The notes: a model not told the origin generated them from the sequence alone. Positions 45,979 to 55,713 are shown, counted from the stretch's first letter. The stretch is 64,000 nucleotides of DNA from Burkholderiales bacterium (GCA_024235755.1 JACKLV010000011.1:1-64000); one strand, 5' to 3'. Translations and numbers: made by a program.

Positions 45979-47769
45979 ATGAAATCACTTATTAAAGCCT
46001 CTCAGAATGAAATCACGGAAGTTCTAGCCAGTTTCAAAAAAGCTTTCTACACCATCGGCGTCTTCAGCGCTGTGATTAACGCCCTGATGCTCATGCCGGC
46101 CATTTATATGCTGCAGCTTTACGATAGCGTATTAACCAGCCGGAATGAAATGACATTACTGATGCTGACTTTAATCGTGATCGGCGCCTACATTTTTCTG
46201 GGCGCACTCGAATACGTACGCAGTTTCGTCTTAATTCGAGTTGGCGCCAAGCTCGACATGAAATTAAACAAGCGGGTTTATACAGCGGCATTCGAGCAAA
46301 GTCTGAAGCAAGGCGGGGGCAATGCCGGACAGGCCTTGAAGGATTTAACGAGTATCCGTCAATTCATGACCGGAAATGCTTTATTTGCATTTTTCGACGC
46401 GCCCTGGTTTCCGATTTATATTTTTGTCATTTTCATGTTTCATCCCTGGCTGGGCATTTTTGCACTGTGTGGGACCACGGTATTGATTATTCTGGCCTAT
46501 ATCAATGAAAAAATATCCCGTAAACCGCTGGATGAAGCCAACACCATGGCTGTCGCTTCAACCAATTTGGCATCCAATAATCTGCGCAATGCCGAAGTCA
46601 TCGAAGCCATGGGCATGCTGCCTAATCTTCAGGCGCGTTGGGATCAGCTGCACAGCCGGTTTCTCAATCTTCAGGCGGATGCCAGCGAGAAATCCGGTAT
46701 TGTAGCTGCGATTTCCAAATCCTCCACCGTTGCGCTGCAATCATTGATGCTGGGACTAGGCGCTCTGCTGGTACTGGAAAATCAAATCTCACCCGGCATG
46801 ATGATCGCCGCATCGATTTTAATGGGCAGAGCAATCGCGCCAGTCCAGCTGTTGATCAGCGTATGGAAACAGTTTGGCAGCACACGCAGCGCTTACGAGC
46901 GGTTGACGAAACTGCTGGAGCTCAACCCTGCCCGCAAGCCCGGCATGACGCTTCCCAAACCAACGGGCGCCATTACCGTTGAGAATGTCACAACCGCGCC
47001 GCCTGGGTCGCGTGTGCCGGTTATTAAAAGCCTGAGCCTGTCCGTTTCGGCTGGAGAAGTGTTAGGAATTATCGGGCCCAGCGGCTCCGGTAAATCGACA
47101 TTGGCACGGCTTCTGGTGGGCGTATGGCCGGCCGCGGCTGGCAAAGTGCGTCTGGACGGCGCCGATGTTTACCAGTGGAGTAAGGAAGAGCTGGGACCGA
47201 ATATCGGTTATCTGCCCCAGGATATCGAATTATTCAGCGGCACCGTTTCGGAAAATATCGCCCGTTTTAGCGAAGTCGACCCGGAAAAAGTGATTATGGC
47301 TGCTCAGCGCGCGGGAGTACATCAAATGATTCTGAATATGCCCGAAGGCTATGACACCAAACTCGGAGACGGTGGCGCGGGACTTGCAGGCGGCCAGAAG
47401 CAACGCCTCGGCCTGGCGCGCGCCATGTATGACGACCCTGCTCTGATCGTACTGGACGAACCTAATTCCAATCTTGACGACGTAGGCGAACAGGCACTGC
47501 TGAGCGCATTGATCGACTTGCGCAAACGGGGCAAAACCATCGTTCTGATCACTCACCGAACCAGTATTATCAGTGTAACGGATAAGCTGTTGTTATTGCA
47601 TGAAGGAATGGCAAAGTTGTTTGGTCCGACAAAACGCGTCCTGGAGGAATTGAAAAAGCAGCAGCAAAAACAACAAGGACAATCATCCCAGCAAAAACAG
47701 CAGCCATCCGGCTCCGAAATGCAGCAAAAGCCGCTCACAACTGTTAATGTTGTGGATCAGGAAACCTGA
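45979..47769 (+). CDS. Type I secretion ABC transporter, permease/ATPase (PrtD family)
   Basis: 596 residues. An N-terminal transmembrane domain with about six helices (residues 20-310), then an ABC ATPase (330-565): Walker A GPSGSGKSTLARLL, Q-loop GYLPQDIELFSG, signature AGGQKQRLGLARAMY, Walker B LIVLDEPNSNLDD and the switch His in LITHRTS. It lacks a C39 peptidase, in line with PrtD/LipB-type exporters of proteins with an uncleaved C-terminal signal. The tail is unusually Gln-rich (QQQKQQGQSSQQKQQ). It begins a three-gene T1SS operon. The S-layer-like protein in this window is the obvious candidate substrate. Confidence 0.95.
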   Translation: MKSLIKASQNEITEVLASFKKAFYTIGVFSAVINALMLMPAIYMLQLYDSVLTSRNEMTLLMLTLIVIGAYIFLGALEYVRSFVLIRVGAKLDMKLNKRVYTAAFEQSLKQGGGNAGQALKDLTSIRQFMTGNALFAFFDAPWFPIYIFVIFMFHPWLGIFALCGTTVLIILAYINEKISRKPLDEANTMAVASTNLASNNLRNAEVIEAMGMLPNLQARWDQLHSRFLNLQADASEKSGIVAAISKSSTVALQSLMLGLGALLVLENQISPGMMIAASILMGRAIAPVQLLISVWKQFGSTRSAYERLTKLLELNPARKPGMTLPKPTGAITVENVTTAPPGSRVPVIKSLSLSVSAGEVLGIIGPSGSGKSTLARLLVGVWPAAAGKVRLDGADVYQWSKEELGPNIGYLPQDIELFSGTVSENIARFSEVDPEKVIMAAQRAGVHQMILNMPEGYDTKLGDGGAGLAGGQKQRLGLARAMYDDPALIVLDEPNSNLDDVGEQALLSALIDLRKRGKTIVLITHRTSIISVTDKLLLLHEGMAKLFGPTKRVLEELKKQQQKQQGQSSQQKQQPSGSEMQQKPLTTVNVVDQET

Positions 47770-47826
47770 ACCCGGGTAACAGGAATTAACATTGAAATGC
47801 TGACGCGGAAATAAACAGGAACAATT

Positions 47827-49179
47827 ATGAAGTTGCAGGCAGAAAACAGCGGTACCGGCACAAGTATTGAACAAGATGACCGCGCGCATCAAGTCAAAAC
47901 TGATGAAACCACTCATACCAGAATCGGTTGGTGGATTGTACTGGCTGGCGTGGGCAGTTTTGTTTTGTGGGCGTTCTTTGCGCCGCTGGATAAAGGAGTA
48001 CCCTTAAGCGGCACAGTTACGGTAGACACCAATCGTAAAGCAGTCCAGCACCGTACTGGCGGCATTATTGACCAGATTTACGTCAAGGAAGGCGATCATG
48101 TCGAGGTCGGCCAGACGCTGGTGCGCATGAATGATATCCAAGTCAAGGCACAAGCGGAAATTACCCGTGTACAGCTCATCACCGCACGCGCAGTGCAGGC
48201 ACGCCTGATAGCCGAACGCGATGAAAAAAACACCATCGAATTTCCAGCGGATTTGCTGGCGGCTCAAAACGATCCACGCGTCAGAAACACTATTGTGACG
48301 CAAACTCAGCTGTTCAAATCCCGACAACTTGCCATGCAGCATGAAATCGCCGCACTTGACGAAAATATTGCAGGTCTGACCATACAACTCCAGGGTCTTC
48401 AATCTTCCCTGGCCAGTAAAAAGCAGCAACTGGTACTGTTAAAAGAGCAGCTCGACAATTTACGCGATCTGGCCAAAGATGGTTTTGTACCGCGTAACCG
48501 GGTACTCGATCTGGAACGCACCCATGTGCAGCTAAACGGTGAAATTTCTGCCGAAACCGGTGAGATCGGGCGCATTCAGCGCCAGATTGCAGAATTGAAA
48601 CAACGCCGGATACACCGTTTTCAAGAACAGCAAAAGGAAGTACGCCAGCAGTTATCTGACATTCAGCGTGAAGTGGAGGCACTCAGCAATCAATTGATCG
48701 GACAGGAGTTCGAACTGTCCAATGTCCTGGTCAAAGCACCTGTTGATGGAACGGTTGTCGGCATTAATGTCTTTACCGAAGGCGGTGTTATTTCACCGGG
48801 ATTCAGTTTGATGGATATCGTGCCAAGGGATGATCCGCTCATGATCACCGGCCGGGTACCGGTTCACTTGATCGACAAAGTCCATCCGGGACTTCATGTC
48901 GATCTGATTTTTTCAGCCTTCAACCAAAACAAAACACCCAATATTCCAGGTGAAGTGCTGCAAGTGTCGGCGGACAGGCTGACCGATGAGCGCACCGATG
49001 AACCCTATTACCAATTAAAAGTCCGTGTCACCCAGGAAGGTATGCAGTTGCTCGCGCATCATCAAGTACGCGCAGGCATGCCGGTTGAAATTTTTGTAAA
49101 AACAGGCGAGCGTTCTTTAATGAGTTATCTGTTCAAACCTATTCTTGACCGTCTCCATGCATCCATGAGTGAAGAATAG
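47827..49179 (+). CDS. Type I secretion membrane-fusion protein (HlyD/PrtE family)
   Basis: 450 residues. One N-terminal membrane helix (WWIVLAGVGSFVLWAFFAPL, about 33-53), then a beta-barrel lipoyl-like half (LSGTVTVDTNRKAVQHRTGG, IYVKEGDHVEVGQTLVRM), a long coiled coil (about 120-290, QLVLLKEQLDNLRDLAKDGF), the second lipoyl half (VLVKAPVDGTVVGINVFTEG) and a C-terminal barrel (VDLIFSAFNQNKTPNIPGEV, AGMPVEIFVKTGERS). It bridges the ABC protein and the outer-membrane channel. It starts 57 bp after the ABC gene, and its stop TAG abuts the start of the next gene. Confidence 0.95.
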   Translation: MKLQAENSGTGTSIEQDDRAHQVKTDETTHTRIGWWIVLAGVGSFVLWAFFAPLDKGVPLSGTVTVDTNRKAVQHRTGGIIDQIYVKEGDHVEVGQTLVRMNDIQVKAQAEITRVQLITARAVQARLIAERDEKNTIEFPADLLAAQNDPRVRNTIVTQTQLFKSRQLAMQHEIAALDENIAGLTIQLQGLQSSLASKKQQLVLLKEQLDNLRDLAKDGFVPRNRVLDLERTHVQLNGEISAETGEIGRIQRQIAELKQRRIHRFQEQQKEVRQQLSDIQREVEALSNQLIGQEFELSNVLVKAPVDGTVVGINVFTEGGVISPGFSLMDIVPRDDPLMITGRVPVHLIDKVHPGLHVDLIFSAFNQNKTPNIPGEVLQVSADRLTDERTDEPYYQLKVRVTQEGMQLLAHHQVRAGMPVEIFVKTGERSLMSYLFKPILDRLHASMSEE

Positions 49180-50532
49180 ATGACCTTCGCACGCATTTAT
49201 TTCCGCATTGTAGTATCGTCGTTTTTTTCACTTGCCGTCATGATCAGTTCCGCACAGGCGCTGAGTCTGCTCGACGCCTATGAGGCGGCATTGGAAAATG
49301 ACCCGCTCTTCCGTGCGGCTGTCCATGAGAACGAGGCTGGACAACAGACTGAGAAAATAGGCCGTGCTGGTCTGCTGCCAAATTTATCGATTACGCATAC
49401 TGACAGTGAGAGTACAGGAACACGCCAATTTTCGGGGCAACCTCAGACTCCTCTTAATTTTCACAGCCAGGTTAGCGCATTATCTTTACGCCAACCCATA
49501 ATAAACATGGAAGCTGCCGCCGGCTATCGCCAGGGAAAGGCGCAAGCCAATTCCAGTCGCGCCCGCTTTACCGGACAAAGTCAGGAGCTGGTCATCAGGT
49601 TGTCCGAAGCATATTTCGCAGCACTACTCGCACAACATCAAGTAGGGCTTGCACAGTCGCAGCTCGACTCTCTTACGGAGCTCAAACGTGTCAACGAGCA
49701 AATGCTGCTCAAAGGGGAAGGCACGACAACCGACGTGCTGGAAACACAATCCAGGCACGCACTGGCAGAAGCAGTCCTGATAGAGGCCCAAGACGAGATG
49801 GAAGTGGCGCAATTAAGACTGGAATCCATGATTGGCCTGGAAGTAACGCAATTGCACCATTTATCCGATTTCTTTCAGGCAGAAATGGTTCATTTGCCAG
49901 ATTTTGAAGATTGGCGCGCGCTGGCACTTGACCGTAATGCAGTGCTCGTCACTCAACGGCATGCGCTTCAATCAAGTAAAGAAGAAATTCGCAGAAGTTA
50001 TGCCGGGCATACGCCGCGAGTGGATCTTGTTGCCAGCCTGAGCAGAAACAAATCCGCCTCTTTTGTTACTTCCAATCAGAATGTTGAATTAGCTACTATC
50101 GGGGTGGAAGTCAACGTGCCGTTATACGCTGGCGGCCGAGTCATGGCCACCACTGATCAGGCAAAGGCAAACTTCGCGCGTGCTGAAGCCGAGCTGGATG
50201 CTGCTGTCGATAATGTGCTTGTTGAACTGCGTAGACAGTATCAACTGGCTTTAAGCAGCGTCAAGCGTATCAAATCTTTGGAATTGGCGGTTAAATCCGC
50301 AAAACTGCTGGTGATCGCCACCGAAAAAAGCATACAAGGGGGAATTCGCATCAATTTGGATCTACTGGATGCACAACAACAGCTTTTCAATAGCCAGATC
50401 AATCTGGCGGAAGCCAAGTATAATTTTCTGCTTGCCTACCTGCGACTCAATTTCACCGCAGGTACGTTGGTGCTCGACGATCTGCAACGAGTCGCTGCTT
50501 TTTTCTCCCCCGAAAACCCTTTATCGGACTAA
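49180..50532 (+). CDS. TolC-family outer-membrane channel of the type I system
   Basis: 450 residues with a Sec signal peptide (FSLAVMISSAQA). The TolC pattern LSLLDAYEAALENDPLFRAAVHENEAGQQ opens the mature protein. Two repeated blocks of long helices and short beta strands follow (GLLPNLSITHTDSES, EVNVPLYAGGRVMATTDQAKA, LLDAQQQLFNSQINLAEAKYNFLLAYLRL). It forms the trimeric outer-membrane duct. It directly follows the HlyD gene with no gap. It converges on the next gene, the two stop codons abutting at 50532/50533. Confidence 0.94.
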   Translation: MTFARIYFRIVVSSFFSLAVMISSAQALSLLDAYEAALENDPLFRAAVHENEAGQQTEKIGRAGLLPNLSITHTDSESTGTRQFSGQPQTPLNFHSQVSALSLRQPIINMEAAAGYRQGKAQANSSRARFTGQSQELVIRLSEAYFAALLAQHQVGLAQSQLDSLTELKRVNEQMLLKGEGTTTDVLETQSRHALAEAVLIEAQDEMEVAQLRLESMIGLEVTQLHHLSDFFQAEMVHLPDFEDWRALALDRNAVLVTQRHALQSSKEEIRRSYAGHTPRVDLVASLSRNKSASFVTSNQNVELATIGVEVNVPLYAGGRVMATTDQAKANFARAEAELDAAVDNVLVELRRQYQLALSSVKRIKSLELAVKSAKLLVIATEKSIQGGIRINLDLLDAQQQLFNSQINLAEAKYNFLLAYLRLNFTAGTLVLDDLQRVAAFFSPENPLSD

Positions 50533-50739
50533 TCAGTGCGTATCGACCGGCAATGCATTCTTTAATGCATGCTGATACGCAATTTTTGCAGTAGTCGCAA
50601 TCGCCAGTCTGGCTTTTAATTGCGCGATTTCATTTTCAACAACACGTAAATTCGTAATTTGAGCTTTGGCTTCCTGGCTCAGCGATGACAAGGCATATTC
50701 AGTACCATCAATAACAACTTTTTGTTCATTCTCCGCCAT
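50533..50739 (-). CDS. Small protein, possible DUF6447 family
   Basis: 68 residues, no signal peptide. VVIDGTEYALSSLSQEAKAQ is followed by a helix (LRVVENEIAQLKARLAIATTAKIAY). This looks like a short family I associate with DUF6447, small cytoplasmic proteins sometimes encoded near type I secretion loci; the assignment is from memory and moderate. An accessory role in export would fit the place but is inference. The stop codon abuts that of the TolC-type gene on the other strand, with no room for a terminator. Confidence 0.65.
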   Translation of the reverse strand: MAENEQKVVIDGTEYALSSLSQEAKAQITNLRVVENEIAQLKARLAIATTAKIAYQHALKNALPVDTH

Positions 50740-50802
50740 ACTTTTCCTTGAATATTAATCAGTTTTAATAAAAATAGTTCATTCAAACATTTTCTGCCAG
50801 CC

Positions 50803-51276
50803 CTACAGGCTGCCGGCTAGATTGAGTAAATACAGCTCATAGCCTATTAAGACACTGTAGCCTACCAGAATGGCATATTTTACATGTCTGACCCGTATTG
50901 TATAAACAATTCGTACATTATGGTGAATCACCAGCATGATTAAAGCCAGTGCAGTCAGCGCCATTTTAACGGCAACGAATTTGTTGATGCTCTGATCGAT
51001 CAGAATCGCCATAAACCAGTTTAATTCTTCACCACCCTGCGCCAGAATCTTTAACGTAAAAATCGCGTCACCGACACTCAACAACAGAATCGCGATCACA
51101 CAAAACATTATATGATTTGCGTAACGATCTACATAAGCGGCATTCCAGCGCACAGCCCCGGATCGCCGTTCATTCATTCGCCTACCCGGTTTGAATCCCA
51201 AATGATACGGACAAAAAAACGGCACCGCTCCGCGACGCTCACGTACACGTGTATTTTCGGTGATCGTCATACTCAT
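50803..51276 (-). CDS. Membrane protein resembling DUF5658
   Basis: 157 residues. The N-terminal 45 residues are basic and cytoplasmic (RERRGAVPFF, FKPGRRMNERRSGAVR), followed by three membrane helices (IMFCVIAILLLSVGDAIFTL, VKMALTALALIMLVI, YAILVGYSVLIGYELYLLNL). Phrases such as SVGDAIFTLKILAQGGEELNWFM fit the DUF5658 family of unknown function. It shares orientation with the small gene downstream (63 bp gap), and the two may form one transcript. Confidence 0.7.
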   Translation of the reverse strand: MSMTITENTRVRERRGAVPFFCPYHLGFKPGRRMNERRSGAVRWNAAYVDRYANHIMFCVIAILLLSVGDAIFTLKILAQGGEELNWFMAILIDQSINKFVAVKMALTALALIMLVIHHNVRIVYTIRVRHVKYAILVGYSVLIGYELYLLNLAGSL

Positions 51277-51541
51277 AATAATCCCTCCTTGATCAATGCA
51301 GACACATAGAATAGTTCGTGAGCACCAAAATATAATTCAAACAACACTGTGTCTGGCATACACACACTCCAGCTGCCGAATTCATACTTCATTCCTGTCG
51401 AACATATCCCAGGCCAATCGTTCAGGTGTCAGGCTATTAGAAATGCGCTATCTGGCATACTGCACTAACGTACAATAAGATGCAAATGCGGTAGAATTTC
51501 ACTATTCCTTTTTTATCGCCTTCCCCAAAGGCTTAAATCAC

Positions 51542-52090
51542 ATGACAACAATTCAACCAACGATACCTTTTTATACGCGTTGTATGACGGGATTGATGAT
51601 ACTGCTCATTCTGGCTGCGTGCGGTTTCAAGCTTCGCGGGCAGATTTCATCGCTGCCATTTGAAACATTATACATCGCCGCACCACCAGGACATACCATC
51701 GGATCAGATTTAAGACGCGCTGTTGATGCCACCACAACGACAAAAATTGTTGATTCCATCGATAAAGCCGAGGCCGTTTTACAGGTGCTTAATGCAAATA
51801 ATGAACGTAGAATTTTATCGCTTTCAGGCGGCGGGCGTGTGCGTGAATTTGAATTGATTTTTAGAATAACCACGCGGCTGATTGACAACAAGGGCAATGA
51901 GATCGTGCCAGAAAATACCATTACATTGTTACGGATACTGCCATTCCTGGATGCCCAGATTCTGGCAAAAGAAGCCGAAGAACAAATGCTGTACCAGGAT
52001 ATGCAAGCGGATGCCGTTCAACAGATTATATGGCGACTGTCGACGGTACAAAAATCTAACTTCAAACCCGAAACCGCTTCCATTCAATGA
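51542..52090 (+). CDS. lptE: LPS-assembly lipoprotein LptE
   Basis: 182 residues. A lipoprotein signal ends at LAAC with Cys27 as the lipidated residue. The mature part begins GFKLRGQISSLPFETLYI, the usual LptE opening. LptE plugs and supports the LptD outer-membrane translocon that inserts lipopolysaccharide. It lies 9 bp before holA, a common arrangement (leuS-lptE-holA); the leuS gene that usually precedes is not present in the 265 bp upstream. Confidence 0.93.
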   Translation: MTTIQPTIPFYTRCMTGLMILLILAACGFKLRGQISSLPFETLYIAAPPGHTIGSDLRRAVDATTTTKIVDSIDKAEAVLQVLNANNERRILSLSGGGRVREFELIFRITTRLIDNKGNEIVPENTITLLRILPFLDAQILAKEAEEQMLYQDMQADAVQQIIWRLSTVQKSNFKPETASIQ

Positions 52091-52099
52091 ATATCCGTC

Positions 52100-53137
52100 A
52101 TGCGTATTAATGCGGAGCAACTCTATCGGCAACTGTCGCAACAACTTGCACCGATTTACGCAATTTCCGGCAATGAACCGCTATTGGTCATCGAAGCCGC
52201 CGATTTGATCCGGCAGCATGCACGCCAGCAAGGTTTCAGTGAATATGCCTTATTTACTGTCGACCAGCACTTCCGTTGGATGGACCTTCTCAATACCAGC
52301 AACTGTCCGTCGTTATTCGGCGATCGCAAACTTATCGATCTGCGCATTCCTTCAGGCAAGCCGGGCAAAGAAGGTGGAAAAGCAATTGAATCTTTTTGCA
52401 AATCACTGCCGCAAGACACTGTAACACTGATTACACTTCCAAAACTTGATAAACAGAGTCAATCCACACAATGGTTCAAGGCGATAGAGAATGCTGGCGC
52501 TGTTATCCCGATCCAAACAATCGGGCATGCGCAACTACCGGCTTGGATCAAGCAGCGCCTTGGCAAACAGCAACAATCTGCTGACGCTGAAACACTCGAC
52601 TTCATCGCAGACAATGTTGAAGGTAACCTGCTGGCTGCGCATCAGGAAATACAAAAGTTAGCCTTGCTCTATCCACCAGGCCAGTTGACTTTTGAACAGG
52701 TTAAAAATGCAGTGCTGAATGTCGCACGTTACGATCTCTTCCAACTAGCCGAGTCCATGACCGCTTTCGATCCCGTTCGCTACACCCGTATTCTGTCTGG
52801 TTTACAAGGTGAAGCTACAGCTCCACCGCTGATTCTTGCTACACTGGCCGAGCAAATCCGTCAATTGATTGCACTACGTGCAGGACTGGATCGAGGATTA
52901 CCCCCGGACCAGCTGTTCAAATCAGCACGTATTTGGAGAAGCCGGCAAAATTCACTGCTGTCCGCAGCCAAGCGCATCCCAGTCGTGCGGCTTCAGCAAA
53001 GCTTGATCCATGCGGCGAAAATCGACCGAATCAACAAAGGCGTCGCCGCAACCAATAGCGGCACGGTCTGGGATGAATTGTTACAACTGGGTTTGAATAT
53101 CGCACTGGCCGATCAGCCGACGATGCGGCGAAATTAG
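52100..53137 (+). CDS. holA: DNA polymerase III subunit delta
   Basis: 345 residues, the usual length. HolA is the wrench of the clamp loader that opens the beta sliding clamp. The family pattern is visible: PIYAISGNEPLLVIEAADLIRQHA at the N-terminus, GDRKLIDLRIPSGKPG, TLITLPKLDKQSQST (delta-specific), AWIKQRLGK and FIADNVEGNLLAAHQEIQKLALL. It is an AAA-like subunit without a working ATP site. It converges on selO, 21 bp separating the stop codons. Confidence 0.95.
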   Translation: MRINAEQLYRQLSQQLAPIYAISGNEPLLVIEAADLIRQHARQQGFSEYALFTVDQHFRWMDLLNTSNCPSLFGDRKLIDLRIPSGKPGKEGGKAIESFCKSLPQDTVTLITLPKLDKQSQSTQWFKAIENAGAVIPIQTIGHAQLPAWIKQRLGKQQQSADAETLDFIADNVEGNLLAAHQEIQKLALLYPPGQLTFEQVKNAVLNVARYDLFQLAESMTAFDPVRYTRILSGLQGEATAPPLILATLAEQIRQLIALRAGLDRGLPPDQLFKSARIWRSRQNSLLSAAKRIPVVRLQQSLIHAAKIDRINKGVAATNSGTVWDELLQLGLNIALADQPTMRRN

Positions 53138-53158
53138 TACGCTACCGCTGTGATATTA

Positions 53159-54676
53159 TCAGGTACCGCAAAAAGTTTGCTGCACGCGCTCTGCAGCGGA
53201 TGGCGGCGTACGGTATTTTCGATACTCCGGTGTATCGGCATAAGGATCAGTCACAACTTCAAGCAGCCGCTGCATTTCTTTATAATCGTTATGCTCTGAA
53301 GCTGCGGTCAACGCCGCCTCGACGCGATGGTTGCGCGGCAAAATCGCGGGATTATGGACTCGCATCACACTGTAAGCGGACGTTTTGGATTCAGATTGGC
53401 GTGCCAGACGCGCCTGCCATTGCGTATGCCACGCAGCAAATGCAGAATCCTGAAACAGATCATCACCGGGTAGGGGCTCTGCAGTCAACGCCCGAAAGGT
53501 ATTGGTATAATCGGCACGACGTTTGTGCATACACATTAACAGCGCTTCAATCAATTCGGTATCTTCCGCTTCTTCGGTCAATAAACCCAGCTTCTTGCGC
53601 ATGCCAGCCAGCCAGTACTGCTGAAAAATATCGGAAAAAGCATGTACAGCTTCTTCCGCCAGAGCTAACGCTTTCTCCTGAACCGGATCCAGCAAAGGTA
53701 ACAGTGTCTCCGCAAATCGCGCAAGATTCCATTGCGCAGCGCGCGACTGATTATGATAGCCGTAACGGCCCTGATAGTCGATTGAGCTGAATACGGTATA
53801 GGGGTCGTATTCATCCATAAAGGCGCACGGACCGTAATCGATGGTCTCGCCACTGATGGCCATATTATCGGTATTCATTACCCCATGAATAAATCCGACC
53901 AGCAGCCATCGCGCTACCAGCGATGCCTGCTGGTCGATCACACGTTGCAGTAATGCCAGATAAGGATTGGTAGTCTCGAACAATTCCGGATAATGCCGCT
54001 GGATGGCATAATCGGACAATGTTTTAACATACATGCCATCTTTAAGTCTTGCTGCATATTCGAATGTACCCACCCGTATATGGCTTGCCGCCACACGTGT
54101 CAGAATCGCACCAGGCAGCGGCGTCTCCCGCAACACCGTTTCACCGGTCGTCACAACGGCCAGGCTGCGCGTACTTGGTATTCCCAATGCATGCATCGCT
54201 TCACTGATAATATATTCGCGCAGCATCGGCCCAAGGGCTGCACGACCATCTCCGCGCCTAGAAAACGGTGTTTGCCCGGAACCTTTGAACTGGACGTCCA
54301 GTCGCCCTCCTGATGGCGTCAGATGTTCGCCCATCAAAATCGCTCGCCCGTCACCCAGCATGGTAAAACTGCCGAACTGGTGTCCGGCATAAGCCTGCGC
54401 GATCGGTTCCGCTGTCTGCGGCAGGACGTTTCCGGCAAACAGCTGCGCGGCATCTTCACCGGACAAAATATTAAAGTTCAACCCTAGCGACTTAGCCAGT
54501 GCTTGGTTCAGAATAACCAAGCGCGGCGCATTTACCGGTACAGGTGCGATACGAACATAAAATGGTTCAGGTAACCGCGCGTAGCTGTTATCAAACCGCC
54601 AGCCCGTCTCTTCAACCGCAAATTCTGCTACAGCATTTGTGCGCACATTCAAGTCAGTGTTTGTTGTTTGTTTCAT
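53159..54676 (-). CDS. selO: Protein adenylyltransferase SelO (YdiU)
   Basis: 505 residues. A pseudokinase-fold enzyme that transfers AMP to Ser, Thr or Tyr of proteins, linked to redox control. Key parts: GDGRAILMGEHL, QFKGSGQTPFSRRGDGRAAL (nucleotide binding), HGVMNTDNMAISGETIDYGP with the catalytic Asp270, Asn271 and the DFG-like Asp280. The C-terminus ends TFCGT; a Cys third from the end corresponds to the position that holds selenocysteine in some members. The ATG at 54676 is the first in a leader without a strong ribosome site. Confidence 0.96.
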   Translation of the reverse strand: MKQTTNTDLNVRTNAVAEFAVEETGWRFDNSYARLPEPFYVRIAPVPVNAPRLVILNQALAKSLGLNFNILSGEDAAQLFAGNVLPQTAEPIAQAYAGHQFGSFTMLGDGRAILMGEHLTPSGGRLDVQFKGSGQTPFSRRGDGRAALGPMLREYIISEAMHALGIPSTRSLAVVTTGETVLRETPLPGAILTRVAASHIRVGTFEYAARLKDGMYVKTLSDYAIQRHYPELFETTNPYLALLQRVIDQQASLVARWLLVGFIHGVMNTDNMAISGETIDYGPCAFMDEYDPYTVFSSIDYQGRYGYHNQSRAAQWNLARFAETLLPLLDPVQEKALALAEEAVHAFSDIFQQYWLAGMRKKLGLLTEEAEDTELIEALLMCMHKRRADYTNTFRALTAEPLPGDDLFQDSAFAAWHTQWQARLARQSESKTSAYSVMRVHNPAILPRNHRVEAALTAASEHNDYKEMQRLLEVVTDPYADTPEYRKYRTPPSAAERVQQTFCGT

Positions 54677-54898
54677 ATTTATAGAATTATATTGAGAAAT
54701 ATCAAACAGTTTCTCCGTTTATATGTTTAAATTTAAATACATAGATATTGTGTTTTAAACGGATGGAGAGCTTTGATTTCATTTTTTGCGAAAGCAAATC
54801 AGCATTTTGTCGGATATTAACTTTTATTTACAAAAGGATGATAGCATAGAAAAAATTTCTCTATGATCAGTGAGTAACGGACATCACAAGGTGAATTT

Positions 54899-55486
54899 AT
54901 GGTCAGACAAATATCCATAATCCAGGGTCACCCGGATGCAACGGCGCAGCATTTTTGTCATGCACTGGCAAATGCATATATTAAAGGCGCGCAAAGCAAC
55001 GGACATGAAGTTCGTCTTATCGACGTAGCATCAATGGATTTCCCTGTGCTTCGCTCAAAAGAAGATTTTGAAAACGGCACGCTTTCGGAACCGATCAAAC
55101 TGGCTCAGGATACCATTCACTGGTCCAATCATCTGGTCATCGTTTACCCCTTATGGCTTGGCACCATGCCCGCTTTGCTTAAAGCATTTTTCGAACAGGC
55201 TTTGCGACCAGACTTTGCATTTGAATACAGTAAATCAGGACGAATGCCGAAAAAACGTCTGACCGGAAAATCGGCACGAATTATTGTCACCATGGGTATG
55301 CCCGCTCTCATTTATCGGTGGTTTTTCTTTGCGCACGGTGTCAAAACACTTGAACGCAACATTCTTGCATTTTGCGGTATTAATCCGATCAAAACTAGCC
55401 TGATCGGCTCGATAGAAAACCAAAACGAGGCACAGCGATTAAAATGGTTAGATGAAATACAGAGACTCGGAGAAGCAGGCCATTAG
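54899..55486 (+). CDS. NAD(P)H-dependent flavodoxin-fold oxidoreductase
   Basis: 195 residues. A flavodoxin-like fold of the NAD(P)H quinone reductase type: ISIIQGHPDATAQHFCHALANAY, WSNHLVIVYPLWLGTMPALLKAFFEQAL (FMN/FAD-binding and Trp loop), GKSARIIVTMGMPALIYRWFFFAHG and ILAFCGINP. Members reduce quinones or nitro-compounds by two electrons, or act as partners of potassium efflux systems (KefF). No KefB/C gene is near, so a stand-alone reductase is more likely. It has AAGGTG before the ATG. Confidence 0.85.
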   Translation: MVRQISIIQGHPDATAQHFCHALANAYIKGAQSNGHEVRLIDVASMDFPVLRSKEDFENGTLSEPIKLAQDTIHWSNHLVIVYPLWLGTMPALLKAFFEQALRPDFAFEYSKSGRMPKKRLTGKSARIIVTMGMPALIYRWFFFAHGVKTLERNILAFCGINPIKTSLIGSIENQNEAQRLKWLDEIQRLGEAGH

Positions 55487-55636
55487 ATAAAACGAGCATC
55501 ATCAATTTGATCGTCAATCAGTGAAATCCGATAGCCAACTACTGCTTATAATTATAATGCATTGTGTATAAACAATTATCTCATGCACTATACATTACGG
55601 TTAGCAGTTATCTTTTTTTCATTTCGTTTACAAACC

Positions 55637-55679
55637 AATGTAAAAAACCTCTGGCACAAAACCAAAGGTTTTTTACATT
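55637..55679. terminator. Bidirectional intrinsic terminator
   Basis: AATGTAAAAAACCTCTGG (55637-55654) pairs with CCAAAGGTTTTTTACATT (55662-55679) with one mismatch; the outer 14 bp are perfect. T-rich and A-rich tracts in the stem serve both strands. It lies between the plus-strand oxidoreductase and the minus-strand AmoD/AmoE-like gene, where both would end. Confidence 0.85.
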
Positions 55680-55713
55680 AAAGTCTGATCTCTTTGTTAC
55701 AGGTTGCTTGCAA

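Noticed and set aside
54700..54780. A/T-rich near-palindrome upstream of selO as a regulatory hairpin or origin-like site
   Set aside because: Pairing is interrupted and made mostly of A/T; no repeated boxes support an origin or operator.
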